Of a stretch of DNA of 64,000 nt, positions 26,794 to 35,007 are shown one piece after another. The notes below the pieces were generated by a model. The model was not told the origin of the DNA. It did no database searches and was given only the letters and a program-made list of their open reading frames with translations. The stretch is from Paenibacillus anaericanus (GTDB lineage: Bacteria > Bacillota > Bacilli > Paenibacillales > Paenibacillaceae), in the NCBI RefSeq assembly GCF_003994475.1, contig NZ_RZNY01000003.1:62001-126000 (forward strand), written 5' to 3'. How positions within the stretch are numbered: position 1 is the first letter of the stretch; each line of letters starts with the position of its first letter. The position numbers and the translations under genes are program-made.

Positions 26794-27666
26794 TTACCCT
26801 TCCTGCAGAGAGCGACACGGAGGAGAAATAATGGAAATAAAAGGCTCCAGAGCCTTTCCCAGCTCGGAGCGTACCGTCTCACCTTTACATTCTTGGAGCA
26901 GCAATTGAGTCCGCTCTACCGATTGATGAAGCAAGACTATCAATTGTTCCTTCACACCGTATTTGGCAAGCAAAGACTTCCATTCCCGATCTCCAACACT
27001 GCTTCCTGTTAATGTCTCTTTATCTTCAAATGTCCCTGTTTCCATAATTTTCAGATAGGCATAACCCCGATGGTTCTGCGGCAGCTCCCCGCTAGAGTTG
27101 ATCTCGCTAAGAATTATTTCGCAGCGGCTTAATTCAGCAAGTAGCAATCTCCATATGTTATGAACCGACTTGTCCAAGAGATGGGAAAAAGACAGAAAGA
27201 GTGGCATCTTCAGATGAACATGCTCTTTCAAATAATCCTCAGCAGACAGCAGCATCCCTTTTAACTTTGAATACAGGTTTACTTTTAATTTGTTCACTTC
27301 ACAAATAGCGGCACTCATTACAGATATCATTTCGATTTCTCCGGCTTGGGCAAGCAGTTCATAGAATGCACTGCTGAAATAATCCCCTGCCAACACTTTC
27401 AATTGCCTAGAACGCATACTCCGTTCCTCTTTACGATGGCTTTCTTGATCGATTCGATCATGGATATCTAGACCTAACTGTACTAGAAAAGCCGCCAACG
27501 CAAACGTTTCTGCCGTGCGATAAGATTTACCGCCGTCCCGATCCATTAGAAACGTATAAAGTAAACGAACACGGGGAACCGGAAAATCCGGGAGCGCCGT
27601 GTGAGTTGAAATCATGTCATAATCAATATACTTTTTTGCTAGTTCAGTTATACGATAAGGTTTCAT
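26794..27666 (-). CDS. hepS: Heptaprenyl diphosphate synthase component I
   Basis: HepS is the non-catalytic subunit that sets the product length of the HepST synthase. The product (290 aa from the ATG at 27666) is entirely helical, with a divergent N-terminal helix and QLGLDIHDRIDQESHRKEE near 85-105. It lacks a complete aspartate-rich motif, as expected for component I. GGAGG lies 6 nt before this ATG. A longer frame would run into the promoter region. Confidence 0.8.
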   Translation of the reverse strand: MKPYRITELAKKYIDYDMISTHTALPDFPVPRVRLLYTFLMDRDGGKSYRTAETFALAAFLVQLGLDIHDRIDQESHRKEERSMRSRQLKVLAGDYFSSAFYELLAQAGEIEMISVMSAAICEVNKLKVNLYSKLKGMLLSAEDYLKEHVHLKMPLFLSFSHLLDKSVHNIWRLLLAELSRCEIILSEINSSGELPQNHRGYAYLKIMETGTFEDKETLTGSSVGDREWKSLLAKYGVKEQLIVLLHQSVERTQLLLQECKGETVRSELGKALEPFISIISPPCRSLQEG

Positions 27667-27690
27667 CCTTAGCCTCCGAGCCGGTATACT

Positions 27691-27717
27691 ATCATACATA
27701 TCACATAAAGTTGTCAA
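27691..27717 (-). promoter_or_regulatory. Candidate promoter upstream of hepS
   Basis: A perfect TTGACA (27712-27717, minus strand) is followed after 15 nt by TATGAT (27691-27696). The spacing is short. A TAGTAT further down with 20 nt spacing is the alternative. It lies just ahead of the hepS start. Confidence 0.4.
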
Positions 27718-27804
27718 TATCTTGTCTATTATAGCATATGTTTTTTCGGTGCGCACGATCAGCACCGCTCATTTTCGCGCTGAATAAAAAAATGAATCTC
27801 TTGA

Positions 27805-28344
27805 CTATAAATCCCGGAACTTCGATTTCCAGAGATGTGTTTCCGTCATACGAAACCAGGTTTGGAGTTCCTTAGGGATCTCCTTGTTTCCTACATTGCG
27901 CAAATTCTCTAGCGCCGTTTCTGGCCATTGACCTCTACGTACATCAGCAGCGAGCAATAAGTATCTTGTTCCGAGCCATTTATCTTCTGCCACAAGTCTT
28001 AATAAGAGTTGATCCACATTACTAGTTCGCTCCATCGAGAAGGAGATTAATTCCGCCATCCCTTGATACAACTTTGCTGCATCAAAATCATCTTCCGTCA
28101 CCTTTAGGTCGACTGACAAGATACTCCTGTTCAAGTTCACCTTACCAATCCTTGTAGGAAGCTCAAGAGCACTCAACCCTTCGACAAGGTTATCATTAGT
28201 TAGCATGGCTGGTTGTTCCTCAGCAAACACCGTGTAGGCCCCACCAGCTTTGTCTCCTTGTGTGCTTAACCAAGACAAGGAAGCAAGCAGAAGTGTACAG
28301 CCAAACATCATTACAATGACCTGAAGTACCCATCTTTGTTTCAT
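27805..28344 (-). CDS. Unknown exported or membrane-anchored protein (179 aa)
   Basis: From the ATG at 28344, preceded by AAGGGGG, the product begins MKQRWVLQVIVMMFGCTLLLASLSW, an uncleaved signal anchor or signal peptide. The rest is a soluble domain of about 150 residues with no Cys and no recognised motif. An upstream in-frame extension of 23 residues lacks a ribosome site. It lies on the same strand as mtrB, which ends 54 nt later on the upstream side, separated by a hairpin terminator. I cannot assign a function. Confidence 0.6.
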   Translation of the reverse strand: MKQRWVLQVIVMMFGCTLLLASLSWLSTQGDKAGGAYTVFAEEQPAMLTNDNLVEGLSALELPTRIGKVNLNRSILSVDLKVTEDDFDAAKLYQGMAELISFSMERTSNVDQLLLRLVAEDKWLGTRYLLLAADVRRGQWPETALENLRNVGNKEIPKELQTWFRMTETHLWKSKFRDL

Positions 28345-28415
28345 GGGGCATTCCCCCTTTGATTTCACCCGTTTACAGATGACTTCCGTTCGGGTCCATA
28401 CCCCATTGTACAATT

Positions 28416-28438
28416 AAAAAAAGCAGGCTATGCCTGCA
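28416..28438 (-). terminator. Intrinsic terminator after mtrB
   Basis: GCAGGC pairs with GCCTGC around TAT, and TTTTTTTAA follows on the minus strand. A-rich sequence on the other side makes it symmetrical. It separates mtrB from the secreted-protein gene. A near copy of the same hairpin occurs at 39815-39836. Confidence 0.8.
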
Positions 28439-28449
28439 AAACAAAAAAA

Positions 28450-28710
28450 TCATTCATCCGTATCGATTACACCGTGCTTCGTCATCACAATTGCTTTACC
28501 TCTAACCTTCACAGCTGAGGTATGGTCTGTGAATTGTGCAATCAGAACTTCACCCTTGTCTAATTTCTCGGTATGATGAAATCGTGTATCTTTTCCCCGG
28601 GTCAGTCCGATCACCGTAACGCCCTGCTCTTTGGCTTTCACCACGAAATAATCGCCACTTATAGCTTCTTGCTCGTCTCCACTATTGGCTTTGTGATTGT
28701 GACTATCCAT
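28450..28710 (-). CDS. mtrB: TRAP, trp RNA-binding attenuation protein
   Basis: MtrB forms an eleven-subunit ring that, loaded with tryptophan, binds GAG/TAG repeats in the trp leader and promotes termination. The 86-aa protein contains [19 protein letters not shown], the [12 protein letters not shown] segment, and [11 protein letters not shown], with the Lys-Val-Arg-Gly RNA contact. It has an N-terminal extension of about 10 residues compared with B. subtilis MtrB. The target site is at 18126-18178. The B. subtilis partner gene mtrA (folE) is not seen beside it. Confidence 0.95.
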   Translation of the reverse strand: MDSHNHKANSGDEQEAISGDYFVVKAKEQGVTVIGLTRGKDTRFHHTEKLDKGEVLIAQFTDHTSAVKVRGKAIVMTKHGVIDTDE

Positions 28711-28779
28711 GATCAGACCTTCTTCCCATGTCTTATTTACACCTGAGTGACATGATTCCCATATTTTCTGACTAATTAA

Positions 28780-28811
28780 AAAGAAAAGGCCGTGAACAAT
28801 TGCCCACGGTC
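28780..28811 (-). terminator. Intrinsic terminator after hbs
   Basis: On the minus strand, GACCGTGGGC pairs with GTTCACGGCC around a short loop (with one mismatch), followed by TTTTC and further T residues. It lies 28 nt after the hbs stop. Confidence 0.82.
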
Positions 28812-28839
28812 TTTTTGCAGAGAAAATATGTAGAAATCA

Positions 28840-29115
28840 TTATTTGATTCCGTCTTTGAGTGCTTTACCCGGTTTGAAAGCGGGAACTTTACTCGCAGCA
28901 ATTTCAATTTCCTCTCCAGTTTGCGGGTTACGGCCTTTACGGGCAGAACGCTCGCGGACTTCAAAGTTACCGAAGCCAACCAGTTGTACTTTATCACCAT
29001 TTTGGAGCGCTTCGGAAATTGCTTCGAATACTGCGTCAACTGCTTTAGTTGCATCTTTCTTCGACAATTCCGTGCTTTCCACTACTTGAGAAATCAAGTC
29101 AGATTTGTTCATCAT
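28840..29115 (-). CDS. hbs: DNA-binding protein HU
   Basis: The 91-aa protein has a helical N-terminal region ([14 protein letters not shown]) and the HU beta-arm [16 protein letters not shown], with the [12 protein letters not shown] segment at residues about 59-70 that binds the DNA minor groove. HU compacts DNA and is essential in B. subtilis. GGAGGTGAATC precedes the start. B. subtilis hbs also lies between spoIVA and mtrB, so this is the orthologous place. The gap 29116-29365 upstream holds no gene. Confidence 0.97.
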   Translation of the reverse strand: MMNKSDLISQVVESTELSKKDATKAVDAVFEAISEALQNGDKVQLVGFGNFEVRERSARKGRNPQTGEEIEIAASKVPAFKPGKALKDGIK

Positions 29116-29365
29116 GATTCACCTCCCTACTAAGTAATCTAATAATACCATGATATTCTGTGTTTCCGTTTTGCGGCAGAATATACGTTATACTACGTCC
29201 AATATCATCAAATCCCCTGTAAATTCGCCATTTCACAGCGAAAACCAGGAGGGCCGAACAAATTTATAGTAATACAGCCTATCCATAATTTCAAGCTTTT
29301 TAAGTCTTTAACCTATTTTAACTGTAAAAATAATAGATAAAATCACTAAATTATGAGCTAAAATA

Positions 29366-29406
29366 CAAAAACAACCGCACGCAGCTCATTAGCTTGCGCA
29401 CGGTTG
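29366..29406 (-). terminator. Intrinsic terminator after spoIVA
   Basis: On the minus strand, CAACCGTGCGCAAGC pairs with GCTGCGTGCGGTTG, with an ATGA-type loop, and TTTTTGTATTTT follows. It lies about 20 nt after the spoIVA stop. Confidence 0.85.
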
Positions 29407-29423
29407 TTGTGAGGAATCAATGG

Positions 29424-30908
29424 TTATAAAATTATGGCTATTAAACCACCGGAGCCTTCGTTGATAATTCGTCCTAGCGTTTCCTGCAACTTGTAGCGTG
29501 CATTGTCTGGCATCATAGCTATTTTCCCTTGAATGCCTTCTCTTACAATGGAATGGAGCGAGCGACCAAAGATGTCGGATTCCCAAATCTTGATTGGATC
29601 GTTTTCGAAATCTTGCATTAAGTAGCGAACTAATTCCTCGCTTTGTTTCTCGGTGCCAATAATCGGTGCGAATTCCGACTCCACATCAACTCTAATCATG
29701 TGAATAGAAGGTGCTGTTGCCTTCAGCCGCACACCGAACCTTGCTCCCTGGCGAATAAGTTCTGGCTCGTCAAGCGCCATTTCAGCCAATGATGGAGCTG
29801 CAATCCCATAACCTGTCGTCTTGACCATCTCAAGCGCTTCAGCAAAGCGATCATATTCCTTCTTAGCATGAGTAAACTCCTGCATGAGCTGCAACAGGTG
29901 ATCCTTGCCTCTGATTTCAACCCCTACTACTTCCATCAGAATTCGGTCATACAGATCGTCTGGAGCGTACAGGTCGATCTCAGCTACCCCTTGCCCCATA
30001 TTCAGCCCGCTAAGTCCGGCACGAGCAATAAAATCATAATCCAAGAAGTTAGTGACAACCCGGTCAACATCACGTAACCGTCTGATATCCTTTACGGTAT
30101 CGCGGACAGAGTTCTCATAATTGCTACGGAGCCAATGATCCTCGTTTAGTACCATTACCCAACTAGGTAGATTAACATTGACTTCGTGAACAGGAAACTC
30201 ATACAGTACTTCCCTCAGAACGCCAGTAACATCTTCCTCGGTCATCGTTGCAGCACTGAGTGTAATAACTGGAATGTCGTATTTCGCAGCCAGTTCCCCA
30301 CGCAATTGTTGTGCTTCTTCACTACTAGGACGAGTCGAGTTGATGACTAACACAAATGGTTTACCGACTTCTTTCAGTTCAGCTACCACACGCTCTTCTG
30401 ATTCCACGTAAGAGTAACGTGGGATATCTGCGATCGTACCATCAGTTGTTACTACCACACCTAGTGTGGAATGTTCTTGAATCACTTTGCGAGTTCCTAT
30501 TTCCGCCGCTTCTTGAAATGGAATAGGTTCTTCAAACCAAGGAGTCGAAATCATCCGTGGTCCATTCTCGTCTTCGTAACCTTTAGCTCCTTCGACTGCA
30601 TAACCAACACAATCAACGAGCCTTACGTTTACATCAAGACCTTCAGCAACCTTAATTTGCACCGCATTGTTAGGTACAAATTTGGGTTCGGTCGTCATGA
30701 TCGTTTTACCAGCTGCGCTTTGTGGAAGTTCATCCACCGCGCGGATCCGGTCCGCTTCGTTCGCGATGTTCGGTAGCACAATCGTCTCCATGAATCGTTT
30801 GATAAAGGTAGACTTCCCGGTGCGGACAGCTCCAACCACACCTAGATAGATGTCTCCTCCGGTACGTTCGGCAATGTCCTTAAAAATATCAACTTTCTCC
30901 AATACCAA
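29424..30908 (-). CDS. spoIVA: Spore coat morphogenetic ATPase SpoIVA
   Basis: SpoIVA polymerises around the forespore with ATP and forms the base layer of the coat, anchored by SpoVM. The 494-aa protein starts with a TTG preceded by GAGGAGGGG, has the Walker-type GAVRTGKST near residue 26, DVNVRLVDCVGY near 92, and the highly conserved C terminus ending NEGSGGLIAIIL. It is nearly identical in layout to the 492-aa B. subtilis protein. An in-frame TTG two codons later is possible. A sigma-E-like promoter is upstream. Confidence 0.98.
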   Translation of the reverse strand: MVLEKVDIFKDIAERTGGDIYLGVVGAVRTGKSTFIKRFMETIVLPNIANEADRIRAVDELPQSAAGKTIMTTEPKFVPNNAVQIKVAEGLDVNVRLVDCVGYAVEGAKGYEDENGPRMISTPWFEEPIPFQEAAEIGTRKVIQEHSTLGVVVTTDGTIADIPRYSYVESEERVVAELKEVGKPFVLVINSTRPSSEEAQQLRGELAAKYDIPVITLSAATMTEEDVTGVLREVLYEFPVHEVNVNLPSWVMVLNEDHWLRSNYENSVRDTVKDIRRLRDVDRVVTNFLDYDFIARAGLSGLNMGQGVAEIDLYAPDDLYDRILMEVVGVEIRGKDHLLQLMQEFTHAKKEYDRFAEALEMVKTTGYGIAAPSLAEMALDEPELIRQGARFGVRLKATAPSIHMIRVDVESEFAPIIGTEKQSEELVRYLMQDFENDPIKIWESDIFGRSLHSIVREGIQGKIAMMPDNARYKLQETLGRIINEGSGGLIAIIL

Positions 30909-31101
30909 TGATATCCCCTCCTCAAAATTCGCCGAAGGAAAAATGCCTTGAGAGCATCCGCTTCGTTATTCACCATCTTTTTCACAATCACTGCTACGGC
31001 AGGAGCGGCAGCTCCTCTTGCCCGTGTCCGCCGCCGAAAACCACTGGGGAGAGAACCTGAACGAAGCGGCGTTAACTCGTACATGCATTTGGACTAGTAT
31101 C

Positions 31102-31130
31102 ATCATATGTACCAGATGCGTAATTATGAC
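31102..31130 (-). promoter_or_regulatory. Candidate sigma-E promoter of spoIVA
   Basis: On the minus strand, GTCATAA (31124-31130) is followed after 14 nt by CATATGAT (31102-31109). The -10 agrees with the sigma-E consensus CATACAAT at six of eight positions. It is about 195 nt before the TTG start. The intervening 30909-31100 shows no gene. Known sigma-E dependence of spoIVA in B. subtilis supports the call. Confidence 0.5.
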
Positions 31131-31323
31131 GGTAGAAACATGCCACGCCCATTTTTTTTTGCAAAGTCGCTGCTTCGCCACGAACAAGGCGGATTTTTTT
31201 CCGCCATATTAAATTTGTATGTATCAACAAGTAGAATTATGACAATATCATCTTTACTATCAGTTGAAATATTGATAGTGATGATTAATGCTATGTTCAA
31301 TCGTTGACAAATAACAAATAGAC

Positions 31324-31353
31324 AAAAAAACACCTCACGACTAAGTCATGAGG
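31324..31353 (-). terminator. Intrinsic terminator after the yphF-like gene
   Basis: On the minus strand, CCTCATGACTTAGTCGTGAGG forms a 9-bp stem followed by TGTTTTTTT. It lies 16 nt after the stop of the lipoprotein gene. The rest of the 31131-31323 gap is AT-rich, with no gene seen. Confidence 0.88.
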
Positions 31354-31368
31354 CAGGAAAATAATTGC

Positions 31369-32127
31369 TTATTCAACTTGTGGAACTGGCAAGCCTTTGA
31401 CCCAATGATAGGAAAGAGATTTCACCGGCACGAAGTATGACTGATCTACCAAAATTAACCTTAGATCCTCATCCCCTTCCGGTTTGATCCCTGCTTTATC
31501 CACAGCTTGCATAATGTCAACAGCATAATCCACGAATACCTGTCCCTTACCATTCATCAAATAGGGTAGTGTCTCGCCAGAAAACACACTTCGAAGTGGG
31601 TAATCTTTGCCGGCGATTTGTGGTAAATCCACGGTGTATAAGCCTGGATAGGTTTCTTTCCCGTCAACCGCAGGTAATTCATTTCCATGGGAAGCACGAT
31701 ATTTATCTACGAGTCTTTGCACATCATTGACCCTCTGGACTGTGTTTAAATCCATGACTTTAACCCTTGGATCAATCTCTTCGTTAATGACTAAAAAATA
31801 TGCGCTACCCCCTTTTTCAAAAGCAGTATCTGGAATTTCATCGATGTATCCTTTTCGGTTCAACTGATCAAGATCAATGATGTATTTTTCATATCTTGGA
31901 GTCTCTATTCCTGCCGTAATGATCGGTAGAATCCCCTGTTCTTCTTGAAACTGATCCATCGCTCTTTGAATACGATCTACACTTTCTCGATAAGTCACAA
32001 CCTTCTCCTGCCGCTGTTCCTTTGGATACATGCACCCGGACAAATACACTGTCCCGATTGTAATCAGACACAGTAGGAGCCCACTACGGGCAATTAGATT
32101 GACGATTTTATACCTTCCAGGTCTCAC
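31369..32127 (-). CDS. Lipoprotein in the yphF position
   Basis: The 252-aa protein has a hydrophobic signal (GLLLCLITIGTVYLSGC), with a lipobox cysteine near residue 32. It then has two similar segments, VDRIQRAMDQFQEEQG (about 50-65) and VNDVQRLVDKYRASHG (about 133-148), each followed by a PI or LP turn, so it looks like an internal duplication. In B. subtilis the lipoprotein gene yphF lies between spoIVA and yphE, at this same place. The function is unknown. Confidence in orthology is moderate. Confidence 0.65.
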   Translation of the reverse strand: MRPGRYKIVNLIARSGLLLCLITIGTVYLSGCMYPKEQRQEKVVTYRESVDRIQRAMDQFQEEQGILPIITAGIETPRYEKYIIDLDQLNRKGYIDEIPDTAFEKGGSAYFLVINEEIDPRVKVMDLNTVQRVNDVQRLVDKYRASHGNELPAVDGKETYPGLYTVDLPQIAGKDYPLRSVFSGETLPYLMNGKGQVFVDYAVDIMQAVDKAGIKPEGDEDLRLILVDQSYFVPVKSLSYHWVKGLPVPQVE

Positions 32128-32162
32128 AATGAATCATCCTTTACTCATGGACTCTTGCCGGA

Positions 32163-32516
32163 TTACCACAAATCGTCATTTTCCTTCTGCCGCTCTAATT
32201 GCTTTCGGATCGCCGCTTTCAAAGGATCCTCTGGTAGTCTAACTTCTGCAGAACCACATATCTGGGCCTGACAGGCCAAACGAATGCCCTGATCTAGTAA
32301 GGGACCCAATTTACGGAGTTCAGCATCGCTCGGAGGGGTCAATGCAGACTCATGCTCAGGTTCCACCTCAACTTTACACATGAGACAGCCTGCATGACCG
32401 TCACAACGTGTTGAAATAAAAACTCTAGCTTCCCGTGCCGCGCGAAGAACACTTGTCCCAGGACGGACCTTAAGTGTCCTACCTTGTGGTATGAATTTTA
32501 TTTGGTATTCCACCAT
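32163..32516 (-). CDS. [2Fe-2S] ferredoxin-like protein
   Basis: The 117-aa protein is a ubiquitin-like ferredoxin fold. Cysteines at about 38, 44 and 47 (CDGHAGCLMC) and at 82 (RLACQAQ) give the CX5CX2C...C pattern that binds a 2Fe-2S cluster, with spacing closer to adrenodoxin-type than plant-type ferredoxins. It would carry electrons in the cytoplasm. The partner enzyme is not evident. It lies between the lipoprotein gene and a nucleotidyltransferase-like gene. It has no counterpart that I know of at this place in B. subtilis. Confidence 0.85.
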   Translation of the reverse strand: MVEYQIKFIPQGRTLKVRPGTSVLRAAREARVFISTRCDGHAGCLMCKVEVEPEHESALTPPSDAELRKLGPLLDQGIRLACQAQICGSAEVRLPEDPLKAAIRKQLERQKENDDLW

Positions 32517-32524
32517 GTCCCTCC

Positions 32525-33166
32525 TTACGCCTCACAGTTTCGATTTCGGAACCATTGCTCAGCTAATGTCGGGCTGTCTAACAGATCAGCCAATTTGTTC
32601 ACCAGGTGGGTGTTCCAATCGTTCCTTTTGAGTAACTTTAATAAAAGCGGCAAATGTCGCTCCATCGACCCCCGCATGACCTCAGCAATCGCTAGATACC
32701 GGTCCGGTCGTTCTCTCAACAAGTTAAACAGCAATTCATGACTCAGTGGCATTAAGAACATATTTATGCCCTCAAGTTGACCCAGCACAGCTTCTTCGTG
32801 TAATACATTAGACACTTCCGTCCTATAGCTACCATCCGAAGTCTTCACTTCGAACCCTCCGACTAGTTCTAACGTCAAATTTCCTAGTCTATAATGACTA
32901 AGTCGAGATATATATACACCACTTTCATCAAGTCGCGGGACATCCAGCAGAACGTCAGCCAGTTGTTCATGCAGCAGCACTGCATCATCCATATCCGCAT
33001 AGATGTCAACATCCCTTGGAGGAGTTCCAAGCTTAACACCCTGTAACCAAAGCCCACAGCTCCCGCCTAGCAACCAAGGATTTCCAAAGTCTTGCAGGCG
33101 GACACTGAGCTCTCGGAGTGCCATTAATACTTCGGAATATAGGTTATCATTTATGTCTGAAATCAT
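32525..33166 (-). CDS. Nucleotidyltransferase-fold protein
   Basis: Near the N terminus, LLGGSCGLWLQGVK is followed by TPPRDVDIYADMDD (about residues 32-63), the GG...G and Asp-x-Asp pattern of minimal nucleotidyltransferases. The middle and C-terminal parts are helical and unassigned. The target cannot be predicted. Many such proteins act on tRNA, antibiotics or proteins as toxins or antitoxins. It is 213 aa, 8 nt upstream of the ferredoxin gene on the same strand, which suggests co-transcription. A paired toxin-antitoxin partner is not seen. Confidence 0.7.
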   Translation of the reverse strand: MISDINDNLYSEVLMALRELSVRLQDFGNPWLLGGSCGLWLQGVKLGTPPRDVDIYADMDDAVLLHEQLADVLLDVPRLDESGVYISRLSHYRLGNLTLELVGGFEVKTSDGSYRTEVSNVLHEEAVLGQLEGINMFLMPLSHELLFNLLRERPDRYLAIAEVMRGSMERHLPLLLKLLKRNDWNTHLVNKLADLLDSPTLAEQWFRNRNCEA

Positions 33167-33209
33167 TTGTATACCTCTTCTCTATTCCGCTTCCGCTAGA
33201 AATCCTATC

Positions 33210-33413
33210 CTATGTAATCGATACAAGGCCGACTAGAAACCCAGTCAACATCATAACAAACGCGATCAACGATAGAATTCCTTTTACCCAACTTTTCGTC
33301 TTATTCCGGGCAAACGTGATCAAAAAAACAGATAACCCCATTACGAGAACCGCCGCAATGGATAACCACATTTTGGTCATAGCGTCCATAAGCGTTATCT
33401 CCCACTTTTCCAT
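33210..33413 (-). CDS. yphE: DUF2768 membrane protein (YphE-like)
   Basis: The 67-aa product has two hydrophobic helices, MWLSIAAVLVMGLSVFLIT and GILSLIAFVMMLTGFLVG, separated by a short basic loop. B. subtilis YphE (DUF2768) is of the same size and layout, and lies between yphF and gpsA. The function is unknown. It ends 43 nt before the nucleotidyltransferase gene. Confidence 0.7.
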   Translation of the reverse strand: MEKWEITLMDAMTKMWLSIAAVLVMGLSVFLITFARNKTKSWVKGILSLIAFVMMLTGFLVGLVSIT

Positions 33414-33478
33414 ATTATTGATATGATAAATATTATAGCATTATCAAACAATTCAGGCTACGAACCTACCTATTACCA

Positions 33479-33520
33479 CAAAAAAATAAGGCCTACAGCT
33501 TCATCGCCGCAGAGCCTAAG
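33479..33520 (-). terminator. Possible intrinsic terminator after spoVIF
   Basis: AGGC pairs with GCCT around a partly paired interior on the minus strand, followed by TTATTTTTTT. The stem is imperfect, so it is a moderate candidate. It lies 38 nt after the spoVIF stop. Confidence 0.55.
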
Positions 33521-33557
33521 TCCTATTAATTACTTGTTAATCGGTCTAATACCCGCC

Positions 33558-33830
33558 TTATTTCTTCATCATTAATTTCATTAATGCTTCCATATTGGAA
33601 GGGTTCATGCCGCTCTTTTTCACAGCCCCGATGATCTCATTAATTGTAGCCTCAGAAACAGGTACCTTAGCCATTGTTGACACCTGCTTAATTAACTTAC
33701 GCAGTTCAGTTTCACTCTGAAGTGTCGACGGCTTCACAGTACTAGCCAGTTTTTTAACGTTACCATCCGTGAGATGTTTGCCACTTTTCTTATTAATAGC
33801 ATTCAGGGCTTCTTTAGAAATTTTACTCAT
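33558..33830 (-). CDS. spoVIF: Stage VI sporulation protein F
   Basis: The 90-aa helical protein matches the SpoVIF family pattern: an N-terminal charged helix, LRKLIKQVSTMAKVPVSE (about residues 43-60), and a C-terminal MNPSNMEALMKLMMKK. SpoVIF is a spore coat assembly factor made in the mother cell. In B. subtilis spoVIF lies elsewhere, so the place here is not a shared one. The family match is from the pattern, not from an alignment. Confidence 0.7.
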   Translation of the reverse strand: MSKISKEALNAINKKSGKHLTDGNVKKLASTVKPSTLQSETELRKLIKQVSTMAKVPVSEATINEIIGAVKKSGMNPSNMEALMKLMMKK

Positions 33831-33966
33831 CGTTTCGCCTCCTCCACTGTCCTCTTCAACAATGTATGAGGTAGGGAATCAAAAGGTGAGTATGCGTTAG
33901 CCTTATTGAGAAGCGAATGAACTAACAATAGTTTGCTACGTAATAATCGTAGCTAATTACGGCTTA

Positions 33967-35007
33967 CTATGTATGCCATTGTTCCCATGTTTCCTGAGAA
34001 ATAACTTCCATCTCTGTCTTCCGATCACGGCCCATAAGTGCCTCTACGGCCGTCTTAGGTTCCCTTCCTTCAAACAGAACAGAGTAGATCTGGTTAGCAA
34101 TCGGCATTTGTACTTTATATTTCTCTGAAATCGTGTGTGCAGCCTTGGTTGTTCGAATGCCTTCCACTACCATGCCCATCGAACTTAGGACGGTTTCTAG
34201 TGGCTTACCTTCACCCAACATATACCCTGCACGCCAGTTACGACTGTGCTGACTTGTCGCCGTAACGACCAAATCACCAATTCCAGCGAGTCCAGCAAAA
34301 GTCAGAGGGTTAGCCCCCATCTCTACACCAATTCGCGTGATTTCCGCAAGTCCACGAGTTAATAACGCAGCCTTCGCGTTGTCTCCATAGCCAAGACCAT
34401 CAGACATTCCGGCGCCAAATGCAATGATATTCTTCAAAGCACCAGCAAGCTCCACACCAATCATATCCCGGTTAGTATAGACACGGAAATAAGAGTTCAT
34501 AAACAAATCCTGAGTTAAACTCGCCTGTTCATCATCCAGCGAAGCTACCACAACCGTTGTAGGACAACGTTTAACAACTTCCTCCGCATGGCTTGGTCCC
34601 GACAAGACGACAATCCGGCCTTCTTCACATCCTAGTTCCTCGGAAATAACCGTCGAAATACGCTTCAAACTTTCCGTTTCAAACCCCTTAGTTGCATGTA
34701 CTACTGTCATCTCTTCATGCCAATAAGGTTTTAAGGAACGTGCTACTTCACGTACAGCTGAAGAAGGGGCAACAACGATAACAGCCTTTGCTCCTCGTAC
34801 AGCTTCTCCCATATCACAAGTAGCTGCAATACGCGAAGATAAATCAACACCAGGTAGAAAACGCTCATTCCGATGGTGGTGGTTGATTTCATCCCTTTGT
34901 GCTTCATTTCGCGTCCAAATGGCAACATCCATCTCTTTATCCGCAAGTACGCTAGCTAAAGCCGTTCCCCAACTGCCCGCTACAAGCACAGCAGCTTTAT
35001 TAGACAA
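33967..35007 (-). CDS. gpsA: Glycerol-3-phosphate dehydrogenase [NAD(P)+]
   Basis: GpsA makes glycerol-3-phosphate for phospholipid synthesis. The 346-aa protein begins with the Rossmann GSWGTALASVLAD, and contains the KGFE segment and the active-site ELAGALKNIIAFGAGMSDGL (about 190-210) with GDLVVTATS near 245. It overlaps plsY by 8 nt, giving a neat gpsA-plsY phospholipid start unit. The length is normal. Confidence 0.96.
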   Translation of the reverse strand: MSNKAAVLVAGSWGTALASVLADKEMDVAIWTRNEAQRDEINHHHRNERFLPGVDLSSRIAATCDMGEAVRGAKAVIVVAPSSAVREVARSLKPYWHEEMTVVHATKGFETESLKRISTVISEELGCEEGRIVVLSGPSHAEEVVKRCPTTVVVASLDDEQASLTQDLFMNSYFRVYTNRDMIGVELAGALKNIIAFGAGMSDGLGYGDNAKAALLTRGLAEITRIGVEMGANPLTFAGLAGIGDLVVTATSQHSRNWRAGYMLGEGKPLETVLSSMGMVVEGIRTTKAAHTISEKYKVQMPIANQIYSVLFEGREPKTAVEALMGRDRKTEMEVISQETWEQWHT

